In this document: piece by piece, positions 1 to 7,700 of the stretch | Position numbering within the stretch: position 1 is the first letter of the stretch | Layout: each line of letters begins with the position of its first letter | Assembly: GCA_011773575.1 (NCBI GenBank) | Contig: WVXJ01000013.1 | Location: forward strand, 10,159 to 28,269 | Source of the DNA: Armatimonadota bacterium | GTDB taxonomy: Bacteria; Armatimonadota; Hebobacteria; Hebobacterales; WVXJ01 | Direction: 5' to 3' | Length of the DNA: 18,111 nt | The notes under the pieces: generated by a model | The model's input: only the letters and a program-made list of their open reading frames with translations | Told to the model about the DNA's origin: nothing | The model's database searches: none | Translations under genes and position numbers: made by a program

Positions 1-696
1 CGCAGCCATTACACTCCGGACAAGATGCTGGTGGCGGCGGCCGGGGCGCTTGACCATGAGGAGTTGGTCGCGCTGGTCGAGAAGGCTACTGAGCATGTGA
101 ACCCCGCTGAACCCGCGCAGGAGATACCCAACCCTTCGTTTCATACTCAAGAAAAGCGCATCTCCCGCGACACCGAACAGGTCCATCTCTGTCTGGCGTT
201 ACCCGGCACCTCTCACACACATAGGGATCGCTATACCATGGCACTCTGCGACACACTACTGGGCGGCTCGACTTCTTCAAGACTCTTTCAAGAGATAAGA
301 GAGAACAGAGGCCTGGCCTATTCCATCGGCTCTTACTCCATCCTCTGCCGCAATACCGGCCTCTTTCTTATCCACGCCGGGACTGCCAATGAGAATCTGT
401 CCGAAGTCCTTGGCCTCATCCGGGCGGAACTGGATAAACTCCAGCGCAACGGGGTCTCTGAGGAGGACTTATCGCAGGCCAAATCTCACGTCCATGGATC
501 ACTCGCCCTCGCCAGAGAAAGCACTTCTTTCCGCATGCAGCGGCTCGCTAATGGTATGCTTTACGAAGGCAAAGTAGTCTCGCATCGCAGACTGCTTCAC
601 CGCTTCGAGAGAATCTCTGCTGAAGACATCGGCCGAGTGGCGAAGCGTTCCTTCTCTGCAGATCCCACCATCGTAGCCTTGGGGCCGCTGGAATGA
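1..696 (+). CDS. M16 family zinc peptidase, C-terminal part (5' end outside window)
   Basis: The reading frame is open from base 1, so the gene starts upstream and an ATG at 25 is only an internal Met. What is visible is the C-terminal substrate-binding half of a single M16B (mitochondrial processing peptidase-like) protein. It contains the family pattern LGG-S-SRLFQEIRENRGLAYSI, followed by a helix ending in the usual tail, and closes on VALGPLE. The HxxEH zinc site of such proteins lies in the N-terminal half, which is missing, so activity cannot be judged. M16B proteins degrade or process small peptides; a location is not predictable from this fragment. The gene ends 6 bases from the convergent lipoprotein gene. 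A second, longer M16 gene lies about 8.8 kb downstream on the same strand. Family assignment is firm; a specific substrate is not claimed. Confidence 0.9.
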   Translation, partial: RSHYTPDKMLVAAAGALDHEELVALVEKATEHVNPAEPAQEIPNPSFHTQEKRISRDTEQVHLCLALPGTSHTHRDRYTMALCDTLLGGSTSSRLFQEIRENRGLAYSIGSYSILCRNTGLFLIHAGTANENLSEVLGLIRAELDKLQRNGVSEEDLSQAKSHVHGSLALARESTSFRMQRLANGMLYEGKVVSHRRLLHRFERISAEDIGRVAKRSFSADPTIVALGPLE

Positions 697-702
697 ATCC
701 AT

Positions 703-2334
703 CTACTTCGTCGTTTGAGTCACAGCCGGCTTGAGTGATTCTGCGATCTTGAACAACTCCTTCTTTGGCATCTTTGCGCTCAAGATGAGGAGCGTGTCTC
801 CTTGAACCCATACGATACAAGGTGGCCCTGTTGTCGAACTATGCCAGGCCCTGTAGGGGCCCACCGTAGTTGCCTGAGCGCCGTAAGGCTTCATCTCGCT
901 TTCAAAGCCCTCAGTATCCGCGTACTGTACGAGTTCAATCGATCCTGCACTAGCTTGGGAGTACTCCAATGTAACGCTATACCCCGGATACACCATGATT
1001 CTTGACAGCGCGCTTCTCGCGGGCAGATAGGAAGGTGCTAGAATCTTCTCGCCCAGCAGCCTCTCAGCCTCCGCCATATCTATTACGACTATTCCGCACT
1101 CAGGGTCGAGCGTTGCCCACTCCATGCCCTCAGCCATCTTGCACAACTCTGTCTCGGGAACATCTGTGCCTTCCAGCCACAATTTCATCCCGTTCTCTTC
1201 CCATGCAAGGATAACGCCCTCGTATGGCTTCCTATAATGCCACGAGTGGGCAGGGAGGTCGCGAATAGTCGCCGGCTCAAATGCACGGGATTTGCCGAGC
1301 TCTGGTCTCTCACGGCTATTCTGCGTCTCTTGATTGAGCTCAATCGTACCACCTGAAGTATTGATGAATAGTGATGTAACATACCAGGCCTCGTCATCCC
1401 CCTCAGCGTACCTGCAGAACGCCGCAAAGCCCGGCGGCAGATACCGAGGCCGCAGCAACTGCACCGGCTGTCTCAGTTCAGGGAACGCTGCCAGATAAGG
1501 ATCAGGTTGCTTAAACCCGGATTTGACATATTCGGCTATTGATCGAGCAGCATCCACGTAGAAGGGTCCCTTGTAACTTAACGTGCCATCGGGAACTTCC
1601 AGGCAGAAGATCCCTTTATCAATGCCTTCATTGATATGTACTTCCTCAACTCGTCCTTCTCCGATTACTTCACCATCTACAACACTCCGAATCGCCATCG
1701 TAACGTCGTACTGTTTGTCAATCCAGCGTGTGGTGACTATCTCTTCACCGCTCCATCCGTACCAGTCTTCTTCGTCCTGCCACTTCACTTGAACTACGGA
1801 ACACTTTCTACCGGCAACGACTTCATCAGCCAGTAGCTTGTAGTCTTCTTTACCCCGCCGAGCTCGCCTGAGGAATACTACGTTGTCAAGCCTGCTCCAA
1901 TACAAGGAGTCCTCTTCGCCGCTAAGCGAGATATTGTCCAGAGCTACATATGGCGCGCTGTCTGGGAGTACCCACAACATCAGGCGGTAGTCAGGGAAAT
2001 AGATCTTCGTACTCTCCTCGTCCGCGAGAGCACGGAAAGGCGCGTACCCTTCTCTTTCAACCAGGAGGTGATGGGGGGCCTTGTAACGTGCACGAATCCT
2101 GTGGGGAGGGACGGGTTCTTCATTCCATTCATCTTCGTACTTACTCACTCGATAGGTGATGTCCCAATCACTCAACTCCTCCAAGTCAGCATCCGCTTCC
2201 AGGTACTCAAGCGCCTCTTCTACTGGCTCTGGAAACGCCGGCCGCGTCATTTTCGCAAGTGCTCTGCGAGCCACACCGCATCCGGCAAGCAGAACCACCA
2301 ACACTATGCAAGCCAGCTCGAACACTCTCCTCAT
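703..2334 (-). CDS. Lipoprotein with LolA/RseB-like region and two DUF4367-like repeats
   Basis: I chose ATG at 2334 (543 residues) because AGGAG at 2342-2346 lies 7 bases before it; the longer GTG start at 2340 would sit directly on that ribosome site. The N-terminus is a lipoprotein signal: basic MRR, a hydrophobic run, then a lipobox L-A-G-C with Cys19, so the protein should be lipid-anchored outside the cytoplasmic membrane. Residues about 60-250 look like the outer-membrane lipoprotein sorting/RseB type of fold (yEDEWNEE, a Tyr/Trp-rich beta pattern, 'GRKCSVVQVKW'). Two similar segments follow, at about 290-410 (starting LLRPRYLPPGF) and 428-540 (starting ILAPSYLPA). Each ends in a helix of the type ELCKMAEGM / ELFKIAESL, as in DUF4367 domains. 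The role is unknown; sensing or binding of lipids or envelope proteins is possible. It is divergent from alaS and convergent with the M16 fragment. Confidence 0.75.
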   Translation of the reverse strand: MRRVFELACIVLVVLLAGCGVARRALAKMTRPAFPEPVEEALEYLEADADLEELSDWDITYRVSKYEDEWNEEPVPPHRIRARYKAPHHLLVEREGYAPFRALADEESTKIYFPDYRLMLWVLPDSAPYVALDNISLSGEEDSLYWSRLDNVVFLRRARRGKEDYKLLADEVVAGRKCSVVQVKWQDEEDWYGWSGEEIVTTRWIDKQYDVTMAIRSVVDGEVIGEGRVEEVHINEGIDKGIFCLEVPDGTLSYKGPFYVDAARSIAEYVKSGFKQPDPYLAAFPELRQPVQLLRPRYLPPGFAAFCRYAEGDDEAWYVTSLFINTSGGTIELNQETQNSRERPELGKSRAFEPATIRDLPAHSWHYRKPYEGVILAWEENGMKLWLEGTDVPETELCKMAEGMEWATLDPECGIVVIDMAEAERLLGEKILAPSYLPARSALSRIMVYPGYSVTLEYSQASAGSIELVQYADTEGFESEMKPYGAQATTVGPYRAWHSSTTGPPCIVWVQGDTLLILSAKMPKKELFKIAESLKPAVTQTTK

Positions 2335-2345
2335 CTCCACTCTCC

Positions 2346-2368
2346 TGTTCTTTACAGACTTGAGAACA
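2346..2368. repeat. Inverted repeat TGTTCT-N11-AGAACA upstream of the lipoprotein gene
   Basis: Perfect 6-base arms at 2346-2351 and 2363-2368 with an 11-base gap, immediately upstream of the lipoprotein ribosome site on the minus strand. It could be an operator for a dimeric regulator or a leader hairpin. No partner gene is visible, so this is only a structural observation. Confidence 0.35.
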
Positions 2369-2463
2369 GATATCTCCGAGTATCCACCCGGAAGCCCGGC
2401 TTGCAGAGACTTTCAGCGGGATGGCATCTTCAGCAAGTGCGCGGGCTTGGTACTCCAGGGGAT

Positions 2464-2530
2464 GTAGTGTCCATCTACACTGCTTCGCCCTTGGCAAGAG
2501 CACCCCTTCCTGGTTCCGCAAAAGATGCGG
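2464..2530. other. Two hairpins in the lipoprotein-alaS divergent region
   Basis: The first hairpin spans 2464-2483 (7 base pairs including one G-T, loop CCATCT). The second pairs CCGCA at 2516-2520 with TGCGG at 2526-2530 around AAAGA, and is followed by the pyrimidine-rich CTTCTTT. Both lie upstream of the start point expected from the alaS -10 box, so they would be in RNA only if a promoter further upstream is used. The second could act as a weak terminator for such a transcript. No T-box consensus (the ACCGCG core is absent) could be found. Confidence 0.3.
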
Positions 2531-2536
2531 CTTCTT

Positions 2537-2545
2537 TGCTATAAT
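2537..2545 (+). promoter_or_regulatory. Extended -10 promoter for alaS operon
   Basis: TGCTATAAT is a perfect extended -10 element (TGn-TATAAT). No good -35 box lies 16-18 bases upstream, which is normal for extended -10 promoters. Transcription would begin near 2552, giving a leader of about 16 bases that contains the GGAAGTGGTG ribosome-binding region and ends at the alaS ATG. Confidence 0.6.
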
Positions 2546-2567
2546 GACCGGAAGTGGTGACTGAACA

Positions 2568-5216
2568 ATGATGACTTCGGAGCAAATTCGTAAATCGTTT
2601 CTCGATTTCTTCGCCGCCCGGGACCACAAGGTCACGGCCGGCACTTCGCTGATTCCAGAGGATCCGACGACACTCTTTACGAGCGCGGGTGTGCAGCAAT
2701 TCGTACCCGCTTTCCGCGGTGATGTACCCGCGCCAGCGCCCAGGCTGGCGACCTGCCAGAAATGCCTGCGCGCGGACGATATTGATGAGGTCGGAGATGC
2801 CTGGCACGAGACTTTCTTCGAAATGCTGGGCAATTTCTCTATCGGCGATTACTTCAAGAAAGAAGCCATCGAATGGGCCTGGGAATACTCGGTCAAGGAA
2901 CTGGACTTGCCCACAGAGCGTATCTGGATATCAGTCCACCCCGAAGATGATGAGGCCTATTCCACCTGGCGCAAGATAGGCGTGCCCGAAGACAAGATTG
3001 TTAAACTGGAAGACAACTGGTGGCCCCTCTCAGATACCTGGGTAGGCTCTTGTGGGCCGGATTCCGAACTTTACCTCGATATCGGCGAAGAGTTCGGCTG
3101 CGGACGAGCGGACTGCCGGCCGGGCTGTTCCTGTGACCGCTTCAATGAATACTGGAATCTTGTTTTCCCGCAGTTCTTCCAGGAGGCTCCGGGCAAGCGC
3201 CGGCCGTTGGAGAATCCGGGTGTTGATACCGGCCTGGGATTGGAAAGGCTCGCCGCGCTTCTGCAAGGTAAGAACAACATCTTCGAGACCGACATCTTCC
3301 AGCCCATTGTTGAAGCGATTCATAAACGCGCAAAGGAACTCAATCCTGACTACAAGATAGCACATAGTACATCGAATCTCACTGTGATCCGAATTATCGC
3401 CGACCACAGCCGGGCGGTCGCCTTTTCCCTAGCCGAAGGAGTTTTGCCCTCAAATGAAGGCAGAGGTTATGTTGTGCGGAAGTTGCTGCGGCGCGCTTCT
3501 TATTTCGGATGGAAACTCTGCGGCGCGCTGTCTGCCGGAGATGCCCGCCAAGACGGCCTTCAACAGTTCTTGACTCCTGTTGTGAAAACGGTCTGCGCCA
3601 CCATGGAGTCTGCGTACCATGAACTAGGCACCAATCTCAAGTTCATTCAAGATAATGTGGCAGCAGAGGAAGAACGGTTCGAGGCCGCCGTTCTGAGCGG
3701 CTTCCCTCTTCTCGAGAAGACCGTCAGAGAATGCCAAGGCCGACTGCCGGGTGAGACACTCTTCAAGTTCTACGACACCTATGGAATACCGCTTGACCTG
3801 ACACGAGAAATAGCGGCCGAGAGCGGTCTGGAAGTGGATGAAGAGGGTTTCGAGGCCGAGTTGCACAAACAGCGGGCCCGCAGCCGTGCCGCGGTGGGCG
3901 AGAAGTTCGCGGCTCAAAGGTCCGGCGTTTACCAGGAGTTCATCGGCGCGACCAAATTTGTAGGCTATGAGAAGACACAGGCTGAAGCCAAGGTCCTCAG
4001 CATTATCCAGGATGGGGAAAAGAAGCAGAACCTTGCCTCCGGCGAGGCTGAAATCATCCTCGACCACACCCCCTTTTATGCTGAAGCCGGGGGCCAGGTC
4101 GGTGATACGGGAACATTGGAGTCAGCCGACACCTCTTGTGAGGTGCTGGATACGACCCTTCCCATAGCAGGTGTCATTGCTCACCATGTTCGTGTCAAGA
4201 AGGGATCGCTCAAGGTTGGAGGAGCGGTTCAAGCATCTGCAAATAGTCAGCGCCGCCAGGCGATTGCCCGCGCCCATACGGCCACACATCTGCTCCACTT
4301 CGCCCTCAGAGAAACCCTGGGAGAACATTCCCTCCAGTCCGGTTCCCTGGTGGATGCGGACTACTTGAGGTTCGACTTCTCGCATTTCGAGAGGCCGTCA
4401 ACTGAACAGTTGGGGAGGATTGCCTCAGAAGTCAACCGTCTCATCCTTGAGAACCGCTCGGTAGAAGCAGTTCTAACTGACCAACAGACAGCCCGTTCCA
4501 TGGGCGCGATGGCTCTTTTCGGCGAGAAATATGGAGAAGAAGTGCGCGTGTTGCTGATAGGGGACTTCAGCAAAGAACTCTGCGGCGGAACTCACTTGCG
4601 CTCGACCGGCGAAGTGGGATCATTCGTCATCACAAGTGAGGGCAGCATTGGGGCCGGACTGAGGAGAATCGAGGCGCTGACCGGCCTTCGGGCAATGGAG
4701 AAGATGCGGGAGGATTCTCGCCGCCTGGCCGCTGTTGCGAAGTTACTCCGCACTCCCGAAGAAGACATCGTTCGCAAGATTGAGGACCTTCTGAATGAAC
4801 TCAAACAAACACAGCGCAAGATGGCTTCGGCACAGCACAAACAGGCGCGCGGACTTGCCGATGATTTGCTTGCCTCCATGGAGAAAGTGGGCGAAATACC
4901 TGTCATAGCCTCTCGCGTTCCTCCATTGAATCAGGATGCGCTCAGAAGTCTTGCCGATTCACTGATAGACCGGTTGGGCAGCGGGGTCGTCGTTTTGGCG
5001 TCCGAAGGAGAGAAGCGCTCCTCCATGGTGGCTAAAGTCTCACCTGACCTGGTGAAGAAGGGTTTTCATGCCGGCAAGATTATCGGTGAGGTGGCAAAAG
5101 CCGCCGGCGGAGGTGGAGGCGGCCGCCCTGATTTCGCTCAAGCCGGAATCAAGGACGTGTCTCGCCTGGATGAAGCCCTGGCACAGGTACGAATCTTGCT
5201 AACAGAGCAGCAATAG
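2568..5216 (+). CDS. alaS: Alanine--tRNA ligase
   Basis: Cytoplasmic class II synthetase that charges tRNA-Ala and hydrolyses mischarged Ser/Gly-tRNA-Ala. The 882 residues match the usual bacterial length of about 870-880. The N-terminus (IRKSFLDFFAARDH, FTSAGVQQFVPAF) is the standard catalytic start. The editing domain carries the zinc ligands H570-x3-H574 (HTATH) and C672/H676 in CGGTH. A coiled segment near 730-775 leads to the C-Ala domain, which ends in a GGGGGGRPDFAQAG motif. ATG at 2568 is immediately followed by a second ATG, so either could serve; a GA-rich ribosome region lies 8 bases before the first. It heads a run of six same-strand genes, and the next gene begins on the last base of its stop codon. 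No T-box leader is visible, so control by charged tRNA of the usual Bacillota type is not supported. Confidence 0.98.
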   Translation: MMTSEQIRKSFLDFFAARDHKVTAGTSLIPEDPTTLFTSAGVQQFVPAFRGDVPAPAPRLATCQKCLRADDIDEVGDAWHETFFEMLGNFSIGDYFKKEAIEWAWEYSVKELDLPTERIWISVHPEDDEAYSTWRKIGVPEDKIVKLEDNWWPLSDTWVGSCGPDSELYLDIGEEFGCGRADCRPGCSCDRFNEYWNLVFPQFFQEAPGKRRPLENPGVDTGLGLERLAALLQGKNNIFETDIFQPIVEAIHKRAKELNPDYKIAHSTSNLTVIRIIADHSRAVAFSLAEGVLPSNEGRGYVVRKLLRRASYFGWKLCGALSAGDARQDGLQQFLTPVVKTVCATMESAYHELGTNLKFIQDNVAAEEERFEAAVLSGFPLLEKTVRECQGRLPGETLFKFYDTYGIPLDLTREIAAESGLEVDEEGFEAELHKQRARSRAAVGEKFAAQRSGVYQEFIGATKFVGYEKTQAEAKVLSIIQDGEKKQNLASGEAEIILDHTPFYAEAGGQVGDTGTLESADTSCEVLDTTLPIAGVIAHHVRVKKGSLKVGGAVQASANSQRRQAIARAHTATHLLHFALRETLGEHSLQSGSLVDADYLRFDFSHFERPSTEQLGRIASEVNRLILENRSVEAVLTDQQTARSMGAMALFGEKYGEEVRVLLIGDFSKELCGGTHLRSTGEVGSFVITSEGSIGAGLRRIEALTGLRAMEKMREDSRRLAAVAKLLRTPEEDIVRKIEDLLNELKQTQRKMASAQHKQARGLADDLLASMEKVGEIPVIASRVPPLNQDALRSLADSLIDRLGSGVVVLASEGEKRSSMVAKVSPDLVKKGFHAGKIIGEVAKAAGGGGGGRPDFAQAGIKDVSRLDEALAQVRILLTEQQ

Positions 5217-7291
5217 TGAGATGGTCAATCTTTCATCTGTCGCTCGCCTTGGCTGCAATTGGAGTGCTGCCAACTCTTTCGGCATCAGCCGCTGTTCCTT
5301 CCCCGGGCAATAAGACCGCGATTGTCCTCGTGCTCGATGGAGCGACCTGGCAGGAACTCCGCTCCCCTCAACTTCCTAATATGTCCCGCTTCCTGCAAAC
5401 TGCAGCCGTGGGTCTAATGAATACGAAAGGCCCGCAGGATAGAGACCCGGCAAGTGTGTGGGTGACACTGGGAGCCGGACGGGGTGCGGAGGCCCAGGTT
5501 AAGCAAGCACGTGTTGACAGTCCAAACATGGGTGCCCCTGCAGAGATCACGAATTTCGCTGACATCGTCCGGGCAAACGAGCGGGGTTTCACTCAGGCAA
5601 AGCCGGGGCTTCTTGGAGAGACACTGGCAAGCAGTGCAATCGAACGCACATTGATAAGAATTGGTACTTCTTCGGATATGTCGCCTGTCCTGGTGGCTGA
5701 TATGGCCGGCAATGTGCCGCGCTTGTTAGATGTCTCCCCAGGCGAAGTAATGCGCATTGTGTCTGAAGCGAGAGGATTCATCGTCATCAGCCTGGCACTT
5801 CCCCAGCCTGCCTATCAGGAATCATATCCCTCCTATTTTGATCCAGACGAAGGAAGAATGAACACTCTCACGCAGGCGGATGCACTCCTGGGTGAAATAT
5901 GGGACTCCGCCGGCGGGGATACTCTTGTAGGCCTGATCTCTCCCTCTTGCCCAAGATTCGTCAACCAGTATGTCCGGGCATTCGCCCCTATTGCAATCAG
6001 AGGGGCAGGCTTCTCTTCCGGTCTGCTTGAGAGTTCCAGCACACATCGCACGGGTCTTGTGGCAAATTCGGATTTTGCTCCCACAGTTCTCACTTTCTTC
6101 TCTATCGGTGGCTCAGTGGAGATGACGGGTCGGCCCCTTTACGCACAGGCCTCCCCCACCCCCCTGGAGACTCTTGACGCTCTTGACCGCCAGACCGCGG
6201 TCGCTCACCGTTTGAGAGAGGAGTTTACGCGATTATTCATTGCGATTGCGGGTGCTGTACTCTTTCTTCTGGTGGTCCTTCTCTTCGCTGTTCCGAAGGC
6301 CGCGGGTCGCGCAGCTAACCTGCTTGCGGCTGTGATTCTGCTTCTGACGGCCTCTCCTCTGGCGGTCTTTCTTCTTTCCGCCACCTCTCTAGATAGTGCT
6401 GTCGTCTATCTTATGGCAGTCCTATTGGTGGCCGGCATGATAGCGGCGGTTGCGAGTCGAATGGGCCGCTTTCCCAATGCGTTCGGTATCATCTGCCTGG
6501 CAACCGCGGCGGCCGTGTGGGCGGATCTTCTCGCCGGCTCTCCGATCATGCGGCGTTCGCTGTTGGGGTTTGATCCTATAATCAGCGGCCGCTTCTACGG
6601 TCTCGGGAATCACGAGGCTGGTCTCCTCATTTCTGCGACTATTCTCTCGGCCGGCATATTGTTGGATTCGGCAGGAGCTATCACCAGGCGCAGCCCTCGT
6701 GCGGCAATTACCTTTCTCCTGATTCTGATGGTCTTTTCGATTGGAAGTTCTCTTGCGGGAGCCAACTGGGGTCAAGGGCTAAGCGCCGCGCTCACGGCTC
6801 TGGCTCTTTGGCTTCTGCTATCTCCCATATTCCTGCGCAGAAAGAGCCTGCCGGTCGCCGCGGCCCTGTTCGTTCTGGCGGCTTTGATTCTTATCGCCAC
6901 TGAACTGGCCCTGCCGTCTGCCCGCCAGTCTCATCTTGGTGATTCCCTGAGATTGACACTCACTGAGGGCTCTGCCGTAATTCCTGCTATAATTAAGCGA
7001 AAACTCATCATGGCAGTCAGATTTTCCACCTACAGCCCATTCTTGGCTCTCGCAGTTCCCGTCTTTGCGGGATTGATCGTCCTGCCTCTACGGCCACCGC
7101 GCAGACTGAGGGAAGTCGTTGACCGGTATCCATCATTTGCGGCTGCGCTTGCCGCTTGTGGAATGGGAGGTGTAGCGGCGTCACTGTTGAATGATTCCGG
7201 TATAGTTGCCGGAATAGCAATAACCTGCCTGCCGATGATAGGGCTGATTCACCTCTCTTTGGAGGCGACGCGTGAGAATCCTGGGCATTGA
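5216..7291 (+). CDS. Alkaline-phosphatase-like domain fused to polytopic membrane protein
   Basis: A GTG start overlaps the alaS stop by one base. The 691-residue protein begins with a signal peptide (cut near ASA-AVP). Residues about 35-310 have the outline of the alkaline phosphatase superfamily: VLVLDG with D41 near the start and, at the end, SSTHRTGL (H277), ANSDFAPTVL and RPLYA. The usual Asp-His-Gly metal motif is replaced by SPSCP (242-246), so enzymatic activity is doubtful. From about residue 335 there are 10 or 11 hydrophobic helices with two conserved-looking motifs: RFYGLGNHEAG from residue 459 and LNDSGIVAG around N659. I recall similar proteins in Bacillota and Actinomycetota that carry the same GN-E and NDSG motifs but have no known function. 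Its place between alaS and ruvX/mltG suggests an envelope role. RuvX begins inside its last 20 bases. Confidence 0.75.
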   Translation: MRWSIFHLSLALAAIGVLPTLSASAAVPSPGNKTAIVLVLDGATWQELRSPQLPNMSRFLQTAAVGLMNTKGPQDRDPASVWVTLGAGRGAEAQVKQARVDSPNMGAPAEITNFADIVRANERGFTQAKPGLLGETLASSAIERTLIRIGTSSDMSPVLVADMAGNVPRLLDVSPGEVMRIVSEARGFIVISLALPQPAYQESYPSYFDPDEGRMNTLTQADALLGEIWDSAGGDTLVGLISPSCPRFVNQYVRAFAPIAIRGAGFSSGLLESSSTHRTGLVANSDFAPTVLTFFSIGGSVEMTGRPLYAQASPTPLETLDALDRQTAVAHRLREEFTRLFIAIAGAVLFLLVVLLFAVPKAAGRAANLLAAVILLLTASPLAVFLLSATSLDSAVVYLMAVLLVAGMIAAVASRMGRFPNAFGIICLATAAAVWADLLAGSPIMRRSLLGFDPIISGRFYGLGNHEAGLLISATILSAGILLDSAGAITRRSPRAAITFLLILMVFSIGSSLAGANWGQGLSAALTALALWLLLSPIFLRRKSLPVAAALFVLAALILIATELALPSARQSHLGDSLRLTLTEGSAVIPAIIKRKLIMAVRFSTYSPFLALAVPVFAGLIVLPLRPPRRLREVVDRYPSFAAALAACGMGGVAASLLNDSGIVAGIAITCLPMIGLIHLSLEATRENPGH

Positions 7292-7700
7292 TCTGGGGAA
7301 AAAGCGCATCGGGCTCGCTTTAAGCGATGCCCTGGGAATACTCGCCTCTCCATTTGAGGTATTTGAATATGACTCAAGTGCATATGCCTTGAACCGCATT
7401 ACTGCGGCAGCAAAAGACAATGGCGTGGAGAAGATGGTCATCGGACTGCCTCTTAATATGAACGGAACCCGCGGGCCCGAAGCGGAAGGAGTGCAGGCTT
7501 TTGCCGAAGTTCTGGAAGAAACCAGCGGCATCCCCGTGGTCTGCTGGGATGAGAGATTGACCACCACCCAGGCGCAGAAAGCCCTCCTGGAAGGAGATGT
7601 CAGCCGGGAAAATCGCAGGGTACGCGCGGATATGGTGGCTGCAGCACTTCTCTTACAAGCATATCTCGACACTTATCGCAATAGGGAGGGCTCCTCTTAG
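7272..7700 (+). CDS. ruvX: Putative pre-16S rRNA nuclease / Holliday junction resolvase-like (YqgF)
   Basis: RNase H-fold protein of 142 residues, a normal length. It matures the 5' end of 16S rRNA in E. coli and has been described as a resolvase-like nuclease elsewhere. The active-site pattern is intact: D7 in GIDLGKKRIGLA, D93-E94 in WDERLTT, and D120 in RADMVAAALLLQ. GTG at 7272 is supported by GGAGG at 7261-7265 with a 6-base spacer, and overlaps the preceding gene by 20 bases. Its stop codon shares one base with the mltG GTG start. The alaS-ruvX-mltG order is common in Bacillota; the small gene ireB that often sits between alaS and ruvX is replaced here by the large membrane protein. Confidence 0.95.
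   Translation: MRILGIDLGKKRIGLALSDALGILASPFEVFEYDSSAYALNRITAAAKDNGVEKMVIGLPLNMNGTRGPEAEGVQAFAEVLEETSGIPVVCWDERLTTTQAQKALLEGDVSRENRRVRADMVAAALLLQAYLDTYRNREGSS
7684..7698 (+). promoter_or_regulatory. mltG ribosome-binding site inside a small inverted repeat
   Basis: GGGAGGG at 7684-7690 is a strong ribosome site 9 bases before the mltG GTG. Its GAGG (7686-7689) is followed, after GCT, by the exact complement CCTC (7693-7696), and two G-T pairs can extend the stem outward. A hairpin here would cover the site, so mltG translation may depend on ribosomes finishing ruvX. The stem is short and the effect is inferred. Confidence 0.3.

Noticed and set aside
2335..2340. GTG at 2340 as start of the lipoprotein
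   Set aside because: The AGGAG ribosome site would touch the start codon; ATG at 2334 has correct spacing and begins a typical MRR signal sequence.
2068..2544. Antisense open frames of 100-158 codons opposite the lipoprotein gene and its leader
   Set aside because: Their products are low-complexity and lack ribosome sites, and the opposite frame has a clear lipobox and domain structure.
2341..2550. T-box riboswitch for alaS
   Set aside because: The core (TGGNACCGCG) is absent, with only TGGTTCCGCA present; there is no recognisable specifier loop, and the best promoter lies downstream of the hairpins.
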